Part shown: positions 1 through 8,092 of the stretch, one piece after another
Position numbering within the stretch: position 1 is the stretch's first letter
Layout: the number at the start of each line of letters is the position of its first letter
Origin: UBA6019 sp035535055
Lineage (GTDB): Bacteria > Chloroflexota > Dormibacteria > Dormibacterales > Dormibacteraceae
DNA: 64,000 nucleotides
Assembly: GCA_035535055.1 (NCBI GenBank)
Contig: DATLQT010000100.1
Coordinates: 18,470-82,469, forward strand
Direction: 5' to 3'
The notes under the pieces: generated by a model
Database searches by the model: none
Seen by the model: the letters and a program-made list of their open reading frames with translations, nothing else
Told to the model about the DNA's origin: nothing
Made by a program: the position numbers and the translations under genes

Positions 1-402
1 CTACACCTCGGCCGGATCCTCGACAACCTGATCAACAACGCGCTCACCTACTGCTCGGCCAAGCCGGTCGTCACGCTTGCCCTCGCTGGGGGAGAGATGG
101 CGACGCTGGAGGTGCGCGACAACGGCATCGGGATTCCCGAGGAGAAGCAGGAGGCGGTCTTCGAGCGCTTCGTCCGCCTGGACGATTCGACCGTGGGGCC
201 GGTGCCCGGCACCGGGCTCGGCCTCTACATCTCCCGCGAGCTGGCACGCCGCCACGGCGGCCAGCTGGAACTGCGTCAGTCCCGGCCCGGCGACGGCTCC
301 GTGTTCCGGTTGCTCCTCCCGCTGGCGGCGGCCGAGGACGGCACGGGCGGCGGCTCCGGCAACGGCCGGCCGCGGCTCCACATCCACCAGGGCGGCCGCT
401 GA
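1..402 (+). CDS. Sensor histidine kinase, C-terminal ATPase domain (5' truncated by window edge)
   Basis: Frame 1 is open from the first base to the TGA at 400-402. The 133 visible residues are the HATPase_c domain of a membrane or cytosolic two-component sensor kinase. The N box reads ILDNLINNALTYC, the G1 box DNGIGIPEE, the F box VFERFVRLDD and the G2 box GTGLGLYISREL, in the normal order and spacing. The phosphoacceptor His and any input domain lie upstream, outside the window. The C-terminal 20 residues are Gly/Arg-rich and probably disordered. The closest relative inside this window is the GAF kinase at 21193-22935, which has the same G2 wording. The signal it senses and its cognate regulator cannot be told from here. 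Confidence 0.93.
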   Translation, partial: LHLGRILDNLINNALTYCSAKPVVTLALAGGEMATLEVRDNGIGIPEEKQEAVFERFVRLDDSTVGPVPGTGLGLYISRELARRHGGQLELRQSRPGDGSVFRLLLPLAAAEDGTGGGSGNGRPRLHIHQGGR

Positions 403-408
403 TATAGA

Positions 409-1095
409 TCAGCGGTCGGGGGTCACCGCCAGGGCGGTGGCGAGGGCCGCCGCCCCCGCGTTCTCGGCCCGCAGGTTGAGCCCGCCGAGGGTTCGCACCC
501 GGCCGCCGGCCGCCGCCAGCTCCTCCGGCGTCCAGCCGCCCTCGGGACCGACGGCCAGCACCACCTCCGGACCGAGGCCGCCCGCGGCAAGGGGCGCCCC
601 GCCGCGAGCGTCGAGGAGCAGCAGCGACGGCTCCTCCAGCAGCCGCGGAAAGGGGACCGGGCCCTCGACGGCCGGAACCCGCAGCCGCCCCGCCAGCATC
701 GCCGCCTCCCGGCAGATGGTCGCCCAGCGCTCGGGGCGCTGGGCACGAGAGACGCTCCGCGCGGCGCCGACCAGGAGGAAGCGACGGGCACCGAGTTCGG
801 TACAGCGCGAGAGGGACTCTTCCAGTGCCGACGCCGGCAGCATCGCCAGCGCCATGGTGACGGCGAGCCCGGGCTCCGGCTGGTGGAGCCGGCTCGCGAC
901 CACCGATCCCACAATCTCGCGGGCGGAGACCGAGTCGAGACGGACGGTCAACAGCCAGCCGCCGGGGTCAACGACGGCGATGCTCTCCCCCACTCGGGCC
1001 CGCAGCGGACCGGCCAGATGACGGGCGTCAGTTCCCGAGATGAGGACTCGGTCGCCGTGGCGCTCGGAGGCGTAGAAGTGGGGCACGACTACCAT
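409..1095 (-). CDS. rsmE: 16S rRNA (uracil(1498)-N3)-methyltransferase RsmE
   Basis: A SPOUT-fold methyltransferase of 228 residues that would methylate U1498 of 16S rRNA in assembled 30S subunits using SAM. The protein starts MVVVPHFYASE, has the PUA-like N-terminal part (TDARHLAGPLRARVGE) and the C-terminal knot signature LAVGPEGGWTPEE followed by LRAENAGAAAL, where most family members have LR.ETA. Length is typical for RsmE. The reading frame extends 50 codons further upstream, but that stretch lies antisense to the patatin gene and is Arg/Gly-rich, so I use the ATG at 1095. Its start is only 8 bases from the divergent patatin start. It ends just after the kinase at 1-402, tail to tail. 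Confidence 0.9.
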   Translation of the reverse strand: MVVVPHFYASERHGDRVLISGTDARHLAGPLRARVGESIAVVDPGGWLLTVRLDSVSAREIVGSVVASRLHQPEPGLAVTMALAMLPASALEESLSRCTELGARRFLLVGAARSVSRAQRPERWATICREAAMLAGRLRVPAVEGPVPFPRLLEEPSLLLLDARGGAPLAAGGLGPEVVLAVGPEGGWTPEELAAAGGRVRTLGGLNLRAENAGAAALATALAVTPDR

Positions 1096-1103
1096 TCTCC
1101 GAG

Positions 1104-2564
1104 GTGCCCACCAAGCGCGCTCGAGGCCCGCTTCCAGCCAGGACCGGCAAGACAGCCCTGGTCCTCGCCGGCGGCGGCCTGACCGGAGGGATCTACCAGC
1201 TGGGTGTCCTGCGCGGCCTCGACGACCTGCTGCTGAACCGCACAACGCTCGACTTCGACATCTACGTGGGCACCAGTGCGGGAGCCTTCGTCGCCACCCT
1301 GCTCAGCATCGGCATCCCTCCCAAGGCGCTGGTGGACATGGCCCGCAACCCCAGCCTCGCCCTCCAATGGAGCCTTGTCAGCCACGTCTTCGCGCCCAAC
1401 TTCGGCGAACTGGGCCAGCGGCTCCGCCAGCTGCCGGGGCACCTGCCGGCGGTCGCCCAGGACTTCTTCCGCCACCGCGGCTCCTTCCTGATCAGTGACC
1501 TCCTCGGCTTCCTGAGCCTCGCCCTGCCGAGCGGGCTGCTCGACTCGAGCCGGGTCGGCGCCTTCATGCGGGAGATCCTCGAGCTGGCCGAGATGCCGGT
1601 CGAGTTCGGCGAGCTCCAAAAGGAGCTCTACGTGGTCGCCTGCCAGCTCGACACCTGGGAGCGGATGGTTTTCAGCGCCGAGACCAAGCCCGCGGTCAGC
1701 ATCCCCGACGCGGTGGCGGCCAGCAGCGCGATCCCGATCCTCTTCAAGCCGGTCCGCATCCATGGCATCGACTACGTCGACGGGGGCGTCAAGGGCGCCG
1801 CCGCGGTGGACGTCGCCATCGACCGGGGCGCCGACCTGGTGGTGGTCGTCAACGCGCTGGCGCCGCTGGACGTCCGCGGCGTGCGTGACTCGGCCATTCT
1901 CCGCCGTTTCGGCCGGGGGATCAGCGACCTCGGCATCAAGGCGGTCGCCAACCAGGTCGCTCGGGGGATCCTCAAAGACACCCTGAGCGACCACCTCCGC
2001 CTGCTGCGCGAACGACACCCGGAGGTCGACATCGTCGTCATCGAGCCGCTGCCCAACGACGAGAAGATGTTCTTCCACGAGGTGATGAGCACCAGCGCCC
2101 GCCTGGTCGTCGCCCAGCACGGCTACGAGTCGGTGCTCGACGGGATGGCTCGCAACCATTCTCACTTCGCGTCGGTGATGGCCCGGCACGGTATCGAGAT
2201 CAGCCCCACCATCCTCGACGCGCGGCCGTGGAACGTGCCCGTCAGCGACCTGGAGGCGGGTGAGCTCTCGGAGAGGCTGCGGCGGACAGTCTTCGGGGGC
2301 CGCCGGACGAAGACCGACCACCGGGTCAACCGCCTGGTCCGGGCGATCGAGCAGGTGGAGGCCGAGGTGCAGGCGAGCGGCCGGCCGATGGCGGCCGCGA
2401 AGGGACCCGACCAGGGGAGCGGGGCGACCCAAGCGACCGGCGAGCCGAAAGCGGGAAGAGCTAGGAGGCGAGCGGTGGCGGCTCGGGCACCTGGCCCTCC
2501 TGGTCGAAGCGCCGGTAGGCGACCGTCCACAGCGTTGCGAAGTAGGCGCCCCCCGCCGAACTGA
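1104..2564 (+). CDS. Patatin-like phospholipase
   Basis: A 486-residue serine lipid acyl hydrolase with a Ser-Asp dyad. The oxyanion loop GGGLTGG is near residue 24, the nucleophile elbow GTSAG near 55, and the catalytic Asp in VDGGVKGAA near 223. The start is GTG 1104. No other canonical start occurs before the Gly-rich loop, although this leaves only 8 bases to the divergent rsmE start. After about residue 440 the sequence becomes Arg/Pro/Ala-rich low complexity and overlaps the 3' end of the convergent membrane-protein gene by 104 bases. The true functional domain probably ends before this tail. The substrate (phospholipid or neutral lipid) cannot be deduced. Confidence 0.88.
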   Translation: MPTKRARGPLPARTGKTALVLAGGGLTGGIYQLGVLRGLDDLLLNRTTLDFDIYVGTSAGAFVATLLSIGIPPKALVDMARNPSLALQWSLVSHVFAPNFGELGQRLRQLPGHLPAVAQDFFRHRGSFLISDLLGFLSLALPSGLLDSSRVGAFMREILELAEMPVEFGELQKELYVVACQLDTWERMVFSAETKPAVSIPDAVAASSAIPILFKPVRIHGIDYVDGGVKGAAAVDVAIDRGADLVVVVNALAPLDVRGVRDSAILRRFGRGISDLGIKAVANQVARGILKDTLSDHLRLLRERHPEVDIVVIEPLPNDEKMFFHEVMSTSARLVVAQHGYESVLDGMARNHSHFASVMARHGIEISPTILDARPWNVPVSDLEAGELSERLRRTVFGGRRTKTDHRVNRLVRAIEQVEAEVQASGRPMAAAKGPDQGSGATQATGEPKAGRARRRAVAARAPGPPGRSAGRRPSTALRSRRPPPN

Positions 2565-3414
2565 GCGCCACCGAGACCGGGACGAGGATCACCCCGGCGA
2601 AGAGGGAGGTGCCCAGCGCGGCGCCCCAGCGGCCGGTGGTGACGTCTTCGACGATGGGTCCGACGAACGGCGCCGAGACGATGCCGAGGACGACCTGGAA
2701 GACGATCCCGATGCCGACTCCGGTGGCGAGCACGATGACCCAGGTCAGGGCGATACGGCTGAACCGCCGGCGCAGCAGTGCCTGGGCGACGCGAAAGGAA
2801 GCTATCGGACCCGCGCCGTCGAGGACGCAGGCGCGAAGGCCGAGGAGGGCCAGGATCCCGACCAGGAAGAGCCAGAAGAGGAGCGCCACCAGGAGGGGAA
2901 GGTCGAGTAGCAGACCCCGGATAAGGCCTGCTACTCCGCCGAAGGCGGCGCCGGCCAGCGGAGGGATCAGCAGCAGGAGCAGGGGGAGCAGCACCAGGAG
3001 AAGGAGAACCAGCCTGAAGCCGAGGACGCGCCAGAAGCTGCGGGCCCCCACCCTCATCGACTCCCGCAGGCTCACCGGTTCGCCCGCGTCGAGGCGGGCG
3101 ACCGAGCCGACCAGCGCGCCGGAGGCGAGGCAGGAGAGCAGGAAGAGCAGCAGGCTGACGACCAACACCACGACCGCGATCGTCAGCAGCAGGGCGATTC
3201 GGTCGTTGATCCATCCCGGCACCCAGGCCAGGTCGGGCGGGGCTATACCGGCGCCTTTGCCCCCGGGGCTGGTCGTCGCGCCGGTCGGAATGGAGCCGCC
3301 GCCGCCTCCGCCTCCAGCACCGGAGGATTCGCCCGCCAGCAGAGCCAGCAGCCACAGCCAGGGCCGGAGCCAGAGGAGGCGGGCGGAGCGCGAGAAGAGG
3401 TTCTCGAAGCGCAT
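2461..3414 (-). CDS. Polytopic membrane protein of unknown function
   Basis: A 317-residue integral membrane protein. A first hydrophobic helix (LLWLRPWLWLLALLAGE) is followed by a Gly-rich loop. Further long hydrophobic stretches follow near residues 60-85, 110-140, 160-190, 215-245 and 260-285, giving about six membrane segments. Between segments the loops are Arg-rich (for example LLRRRFSRIAL), as expected for the cytosolic face. I do not recognise a catalytic motif. The overall pattern resembles the uncharacterised membrane domains of glycerophosphodiester phosphodiesterase-like proteins, but this is only an impression. The ATG at 3412-3414 is the start. The 3' end overlaps the convergent patatin gene. 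Confidence 0.7.
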   Translation of the reverse strand: MRFENLFSRSARLLWLRPWLWLLALLAGESSGAGGGGGGGSIPTGATTSPGGKGAGIAPPDLAWVPGWINDRIALLLTIAVVVLVVSLLLFLLSCLASGALVGSVARLDAGEPVSLRESMRVGARSFWRVLGFRLVLLLLVLLPLLLLLIPPLAGAAFGGVAGLIRGLLLDLPLLVALLFWLFLVGILALLGLRACVLDGAGPIASFRVAQALLRRRFSRIALTWVIVLATGVGIGIVFQVVLGIVSAPFVGPIVEDVTTGRWGAALGTSLFAGVILVPVSVALSSAGGAYFATLWTVAYRRFDQEGQVPEPPPLAS

Positions 3415-3488
3415 CGGGCCTTCGTAGTGTGAATAGCCGCAGCGCTTGCCGGGATGCCGGCCGCGGAAAGACGACCGTGGAGTCGCGG

Positions 3489-4481
3489 CTAGATGAGCCG
3501 GCCGAGCCTCACGTTGTCGGTGATACCTGGGATCCGTCCCCGCTTCGTTCGCGGCTTGCCATCGACCTCCTTGAGGTCGGCTGTGAAGCCGATCGGAGGG
3601 GCGGCCGAGATGGTCATGCCGACCCCGAAGGAGTCGACGGGGGCGCCGGCCGCCACGAACTCCCTGATCCGATCCACCGAGAGGCCGCCGGAGACGAAGA
3701 TGCCGACCTTGGGGTGGCCGGCCTGGTCGAGCCGGGCGCGCACCTCTTTGACCAGCTCCACGGTCACCCTTCCCCGCTCGCGAGGAGTGTCGAGGCGGAC
3801 GCCACGCAGGCGCTCGCCGAGGGCCTCGGCGACGCGCAGAGCCTCCTCGGCCTCGTCCTTGAAGGTGTCCACGAGGACGATCCGGAGCACCTCCTCGCCC
3901 ATCGCCGCGTCGAAGGCACGGGCGGCCTGCACGGTATCGCCGAAGATCAGGATCATCGCGTGGGGCATGGTGCCCGAGGGTGCTGCGAGGGCGGCCATGC
4001 GAGCGCCACCCGGCGTCGCGGCCCCGACGCAGCCGCCGACCACCGCGGCGCGCTCCATGGTGGGGCCGATCAGCGGGTGGACGTGGCGGGCGCCGAAGCT
4101 GATCACCCGGGTGCCGGCGGCGGCCTCCACCACCTCGCGGGCGGCGGTCGCCCAGCCGGAGCCCGACGCCATCATCCCCAATAGGGCGGTCTCGAAGCGG
4201 CCGAAGCGCGAGTAGGGCGCCTTCACCCGGAGCACCACCTCACGCCTCGACATCACCTCGCCGTCCTTCAACCCCCAGGCCTCATCACCGCTCTTGAGCG
4301 CGCAGCGGAGGAGTTCGGTGGCCTCGTCGATGCCGCAGAGCACCCCGTCGCGATCGGGGAAGAACTCCATCTGAACCACCGGGTCGAGGCCCGCCGACGC
4401 CAGCGTGCGGGAGGCGCGTTCCAGGTACACGTCGGCGGCATCACCGCCGTAGTACTCGACGAGCTCGGGTGTCAAGTGCAC
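3489..4481 (-). CDS. Nicotinate phosphoribosyltransferase-like protein
   Basis: A member of the nicotinate/quinolinate phosphoribosyltransferase fold, which makes NaMN from nicotinate and PRPP in NAD salvage. Recognisable features are the N-terminal EYYGGDAADVYLERA block, the central SFGARHVHP segment, and the C-terminal strand-loop VSGGLSVDRI with FGVGM, which binds the PRPP phosphate. At about 330 residues it is shorter than classical PncB (about 400), as in archaeal/Chloroflexi-type short forms. I place the start at GTG 4481 (VHLTPELV). The longer frame to 4544 would overlap the divergent mrp start. Whether the substrate is nicotinate or nicotinamide is uncertain. Confidence 0.82.
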   Translation of the reverse strand: MHLTPELVEYYGGDAADVYLERASRTLASAGLDPVVQMEFFPDRDGVLCGIDEATELLRCALKSGDEAWGLKDGEVMSRREVVLRVKAPYSRFGRFETALLGMMASGSGWATAAREVVEAAAGTRVISFGARHVHPLIGPTMERAAVVGGCVGAATPGGARMAALAAPSGTMPHAMILIFGDTVQAARAFDAAMGEEVLRIVLVDTFKDEAEEALRVAEALGERLRGVRLDTPRERGRVTVELVKEVRARLDQAGHPKVGIFVSGGLSVDRIREFVAAGAPVDSFGVGMTISAAPPIGFTADLKEVDGKPRTKRGRIPGITDNVRLGRLI

Positions 4482-4537
4482 CCAAAGCTTATTTGAACAG
4501 CGCGGGGAAGCACTCGAGGTAGCTAGACTCCGCATTC

Positions 4538-5617
4538 GTGGCACTGCCCAGCGAGTCCGAGGTCCTGGCCGCCCTGGCGCAGATCCAGGACCCCGACCTT
4601 CACCGCGACATCGTCAGCCTCGGCATGATCAAAGACCTCGCCATCGGCGAGGACGGAGTCGTCCGGTTCACCTTCGAGCTTACGACACCGGCCTGCCCGG
4701 TCCGCGACCAGTTCGAGACCCTGGCGCGGCAGTACGCCGGCGCGCTCCCCGGTGTCACCGACGTCAAGGTCCGGATGACCTCAAACGTCCGCCCGGCCTT
4801 CCTCCAGCGCGATAACAGCCAGCTGATCCCGGGCGTCCGGCAGACGATCGCCGTCGCCTCGGGGAAGGGCGGCGTCGGCAAGTCGACGGTCGCCGTGAAC
4901 CTCGCCGCGGGGCTGGCCCTCAGCGGCGCCAAGGTGGGGCTCCTCGACGCCGACATCTACGGCCCCTCGATCCCCGCCATGCTCGGCACGCACCGGTCCC
5001 CGGTGGTCGAGAACGAGAAGCTGGTGCCGCTCGAAGCGCACGGGCTGAAGCTGATGTCGATCGGGTTTCTGGCAGGCGCCGACAAGGCAATGGTCTGGCG
5101 GGGACCGATGGTGAGCCGCGCCATCCAGCAGATGCTGGGCGACGTGACCTGGGGCGAGCTCGACTACCTGGTAGTCGACCTTCCGCCCGGGACCGGCGAC
5201 TCCAGCCTCACCCTGGCCCAGACGATCCCTCTCTCTGGCGTCGTGATCGTCTCGACGCCTCAGGACGTGGCGCTCGACATCGCCATCAAGGCGCTCCAGA
5301 TGTTCCGCACCCTCAACGTCACCGCGCTCGGCCTGGTCGAGAACATGAGCTTTTACATCTGCGAGAACTGCGGCCACGAGTCGCATCCCTTCCACACCGG
5401 CACCGGCCCCAAGACCGCCGAGAAGCTGGGCGTCCCCTTCCTCGGCGCGATCCCGCTGGAAGCGGGGATCCGGGAGGACGCCGACCTCGGCGCCCCCGTC
5501 GTGCTGACCCGGCCGGAGTCGGTCGGCGCGAAAGCGTTCAAGGAGATGGCCTCCAAAGTGGCGGCGCAGACCTCGATCCGCTCCTTCCGGCAGCTGCCCG
5601 TCATCAACGTGCGGTAG
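4538..5617 (+). CDS. mrp: Mrp/NBP35-type iron-sulfur cluster carrier ATPase
   Basis: A 359-residue cytosolic P-loop ATPase that scaffolds or delivers Fe-S clusters. The N-terminal MIP18/DUF59 domain (residues about 1-85, with the TTPACPVRDQF Cys motif) precedes the deviant Walker A SGKGGVGKST (about 109-118), the switch region LDADIYGPSIP, Walker B VDLPPGTGD, and the cluster-binding CENC near 275. The GTG at 4538 is preceded by a -10-like TAGACT (4524-4529) 8 bases upstream and no Shine-Dalgarno, pointing to a leaderless mRNA. The DUF971 reading frame begins immediately downstream in the -1 frame. Confidence 0.94.
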   Translation: MALPSESEVLAALAQIQDPDLHRDIVSLGMIKDLAIGEDGVVRFTFELTTPACPVRDQFETLARQYAGALPGVTDVKVRMTSNVRPAFLQRDNSQLIPGVRQTIAVASGKGGVGKSTVAVNLAAGLALSGAKVGLLDADIYGPSIPAMLGTHRSPVVENEKLVPLEAHGLKLMSIGFLAGADKAMVWRGPMVSRAIQQMLGDVTWGELDYLVVDLPPGTGDSSLTLAQTIPLSGVVIVSTPQDVALDIAIKALQMFRTLNVTALGLVENMSFYICENCGHESHPFHTGTGPKTAEKLGVPFLGAIPLEAGIREDADLGAPVVLTRPESVGAKAFKEMASKVAAQTSIRSFRQLPVINVR

Positions 5618-6003
5618 CGCCGACGGCGGACGCTCCCTTACTCGAGCCGTTCCCGGTCTCGGTCGACCTCGACCGCGAGACGCAGACGCTGAGCATCGCC
5701 TGGGAGGACGGGCACCGTTCCGGGTACAGCGCGGGAATTCTGCGCTGGGCCTGTCCCTGCGCCGAGTGCCGCGGGGAGGGTTACGGCACCGTGGGGCGGC
5801 TGGAGAAGGTCACCGAGCTGCCCCAGCCCGAGCTCGAGCTGGAGGCGGTGACGCTGGTCGGGCGGTACGCCCTGCAGCTCGGCTTCCGGAGCGGCCACTC
5901 GACGGGGATCTACAGCTTCCGCTACCTGCGGTCGATCTGCCCCTGCGCTGACTGCCGCCGCTCGGCCGGCCCCGACCCGGCGCGTCCCCACCGCAATTTC
6001 TGA
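5618..6003 (+). CDS. DUF971 domain protein lacking a canonical start codon
   Basis: About 125 residues match the DUF971 (gamma-butyrobetaine-hydroxylase N-terminal-like) domain. Visible are a WEDGHRSGYSAGILRWACPC block, a second CPCADCRR Cys cluster at the C-terminus, and the YALQLGFRSGHSTGIYSF strand pair. DUF971 proteins are frequent neighbours or fusion partners of Mrp, consistent with Fe-S biology. The frame is open from inside mrp to the TGA at 6001-6003, but the first ATG/GTG/TTG is GTG 5791, which would remove half of the domain. The domain must therefore start at a non-standard codon, be produced by frameshifting from mrp, or reflect a sequence error. The start given is only the first base after the mrp stop. 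Confidence 0.7.
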
Positions 6004-6017
6004 TATCTTCACTATCA
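6001..6017. promoter_or_regulatory. Putative HspR-type operator (HAIR-like inverted repeat)
   Basis: The inverted repeat TGATA-N7-TATCA begins on the TGA stop of the DUF971 gene and lies 18 bases before the first possible start of the stress-protein gene. The same repeat with nearly the same spacer (TCTTCAC here, TCTTAAC there) occurs at 22996-23012, upstream of the hspR-like gene. The known HAIR element has the same architecture (CTTGAGT-N7-ACTCAAG). Confidence 0.55.
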
Positions 6018-6034
6018 AATAGTTGCGTTAGCTC

Positions 6035-6775
6035 TTGCGCCTCGGTTGGCGTGGGGGGCCGGATAGAAGGAGGTCCTTTATCCACGACCCGCGACCCGAC
6101 CACGACCCGGCCGAGACCACAATCGTCGGCATCTACGAACAGCGCCGGCGAGCTGTGGCCAGCCTCCATGCGCTGCTCACGGAGGGCTTCCGGCGCGAGC
6201 AGCTCGGCTTTGCCGGTCCCGGCGTGGCGGCGGCAGCGCCGCTCGAGGGCGAGCAGATCGAGAGCGAAGCTCTCGCCTCGACCGCCACCGGGTCGATCGC
6301 CGGCGGTGTCGTCGGCGGCGTGCTCGGCGGAGTCGTCGCCGTGGTGCTTCCCGGCATCGGGCCGATCGTCGCCGGTGGCGTCCTCGCCGGCTTCGTGGCG
6401 GGAGCGCCTGCCGGAGCCGCCATTTGGGCGCTGGCGTCGGCGCTTCGGGACGCCAGCCTGCACCCTCGCGTGGCCGAGTTCTACGAGGACCAGGTCCACG
6501 CCGGTCGGTTCCTGGTCACCGTCACCGGCCGACGTGGCGAGGACGCAGCCCGGGTCATCGCAGAGAGCGGGGGCCGGGTCGAAGGATCGCTGAGCCGTGT
6601 CGTCTCGCGACTCACCGGCAGCGCGCCGGAGAGCCCCGAGCTCGTGGAGGGCAGCTTCTCCGGTGACGACGCCGGCGAGTCCGCGGCCCGGGAGTTGGGT
6701 GCCGCCTACCCCGACCGCGAGGTGACCTACGACCGGCGCAGCCGCCGGGTGAGGGTGGTGGCGCGCCGGCCCTGA
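6035..6775 (+). CDS. General-stress-protein-like (GSP17M/YflT type) protein with glycine-zipper segment
   Basis: A protein of 231-246 residues. Near the N-terminus TTIVGIYEQRRRAVASLHALL has the look of the short alpha/beta domain of GSP17M/YflT stress proteins, which detects or buffers general stress and is usually cytosolic or membrane-associated. Residues about 85-130 are a Gly/Val/Ala-rich double hydrophobic stretch (SIAGGVVGGVLGGVVAVV) typical of glycine-zipper membrane segments. A second alpha/beta repeat follows (FLVTVTGRRGEDAARVI). The TTG at 6035 is the only canonical early start. However, a strong Shine-Dalgarno AAGGAGGT at 6067-6074 sits 5 bases before an in-frame ATC at 6080, so the start is unclear. 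A HAIR-like operator upstream suggests HspR control. Confidence 0.66.
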   Translation: MRLGWRGGPDRRRSFIHDPRPDHDPAETTIVGIYEQRRRAVASLHALLTEGFRREQLGFAGPGVAAAAPLEGEQIESEALASTATGSIAGGVVGGVLGGVVAVVLPGIGPIVAGGVLAGFVAGAPAGAAIWALASALRDASLHPRVAEFYEDQVHAGRFLVTVTGRRGEDAARVIAESGGRVEGSLSRVVSRLTGSAPESPELVEGSFSGDDAGESAARELGAAYPDREVTYDRRSRRVRVVARRP

Positions 6776-6811
6776 CGCGGGCGCCCTATTCCCCTCCCTA
6801 AGCTTCGGCGC

Positions 6812-7636
6812 GTGAGGTCGACGGCAAAGTCCAGCGGCCGGCGCCCCGCGCGGCCAGGCCTGGGGAGGCACTGGCCCCTGCTCGTGACGGCGGCCGTGAT
6901 CCTGCTGGCGATCATCGGCTTCGCCTACCTCGCGGCACATCAGTCAACCCCCACCGCGCCTGCCCAGACGTCGGACAAGGTCATCGCGGAGGTCACCACC
7001 CCAAGCGCGACGGTAGCATCGGCGGTCGGGAGCGGAGGCCTCGCCAACCCGCTGAAGCCCGCGGCCGGGCTCCCGCCGCTCCAGGATGCCGCCGGCAGGC
7101 CGCAGGTGCTCTACATCGGCGCGGAGTACTGCCCCTTCTGTGCCGCAGAGCGGTGGAGCATCGTCTATGCGCTGGCGCGCTTCGGTTCTTTCCGAGGGCT
7201 TCTTCTGAGCTCGTCATCCTCGAGCGACGCCTATCCCAACACGCCGACCTTGAGCTTTCGCACCTCGACCTACCAGAGCTCACTGGTCGGCTTCGCGCCG
7301 GTCGAGGTCGCGGACCGCCAGGGTAACGCGCTGGAGACCATCAGCTCCTCCCAGCAGGCCCTGCTCAAAAAGCTAGACCCTCTGGGCTCGATCCCCTTCC
7401 TAGACATCGGCAACCGCTACTACCAGGTCGGGGCCGGCTTCACGCCGGACGTGCTGAGTGGGCTCAGCTGGGATCAGATCGGGGCCCAGCTGTCGGATCC
7501 CAGCTCCAGTGTCACCAAGGCGATCGTGGGCAACGCCGGCTACCTGACCGCAGCCATCTGCAGGCTCACCGCCAACCAGCCGGCGGCGACCTGCGGCGAC
7601 CCGGCCATAGCCCGGATCGCCGCGAGCCTGGGATGA
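6812..7636 (+). CDS. DUF929 family thioredoxin-like membrane-anchored protein
   Basis: A 274-residue extracytoplasmic protein. A single N-terminal anchor (LLVTAAVILLAIIGFAYLA, about residues 28-46) is followed by a thioredoxin-like DUF929 domain with the redox motif EYCPFCAAERW near residue 110 and a conserved ISSSQQALLKK/IPFLDIGNRYY region. It would make or isomerise disulfides of exported proteins. The next gene, which overlaps it by ATGA, encodes VKOR, the quinone-linked partner that reoxidises such proteins. GTG 6812 is preceded by TAAGCT (6799-6804) at a 7-base distance with no Shine-Dalgarno, a leaderless arrangement. Confidence 0.85.
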   Translation: MRSTAKSSGRRPARPGLGRHWPLLVTAAVILLAIIGFAYLAAHQSTPTAPAQTSDKVIAEVTTPSATVASAVGSGGLANPLKPAAGLPPLQDAAGRPQVLYIGAEYCPFCAAERWSIVYALARFGSFRGLLLSSSSSSDAYPNTPTLSFRTSTYQSSLVGFAPVEVADRQGNALETISSSQQALLKKLDPLGSIPFLDIGNRYYQVGAGFTPDVLSGLSWDQIGAQLSDPSSSVTKAIVGNAGYLTAAICRLTANQPAATCGDPAIARIAASLG

Positions 7637-8076
7637 GTGGGCGCCCGCCGGCGCTGATCCTGGTCCTGGCGGCCGCGGTGGCGGGGGCAGCGATCTCTAT
7701 CTACCTCACCATCAGCCACTACCAGCAGCTGCCACTCGCCTGCGCCACGAGCTCGCTACTCGACTGCAACGCCGTGACCACCAGCGGCTACTCGCTGCTT
7801 CCCGGGACTGGGATACCGGTCTCGCTCCTCGGGGTCGTGTGGTTCGCCGTCAGCGGGAGTCTCGGCGTGCTGGCGCTCAGGAGGCCGCACCGGCTCGCCT
7901 GGGGATCGCTCCTGGCGGCCTGGGGCGTCGTCGGCGCCGCCTTCGTCCTGTACCTCGTCTACGCCGAGCTGGTCGTGATCCACCGGATCTGCGAGTGGTG
8001 CACAGCGGTCCACCTGCTCGTCGTGGCAACCTTGCTGGCGGCGCTGACCCGGGTCACGCGCGCGGCGGCGACATAA
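7633..8076 (+). CDS. Vitamin K epoxide reductase (VKOR) family disulfide-generating membrane protein
   Basis: A 147-residue four-helix membrane protein. The loop cysteine pair is in CATSSLLDCN (residues about 37-45), the conserved Ser/Thr-rich loop is TTSGYSLLPGTGIPVSLLG, and the active-site CEWC lies at about residue 123 in the last helix pair. VKOR passes electrons from the thioredoxin-like partner to quinone, replacing DsbB. It overlaps the DUF929 gene (ATGA at 7633-7636), so the two are likely translated as a coupled pair. The length is that of a stand-alone bacterial VKOR with no fused thioredoxin domain, matching the separate partner upstream. Confidence 0.92.
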   Translation: MSGRPPALILVLAAAVAGAAISIYLTISHYQQLPLACATSSLLDCNAVTTSGYSLLPGTGIPVSLLGVVWFAVSGSLGVLALRRPHRLAWGSLLAAWGVVGAAFVLYLVYAELVVIHRICEWCTAVHLLVVATLLAALTRVTRAAAT

Positions 8077-8092
8077 TCTGATTGGAAACCAC

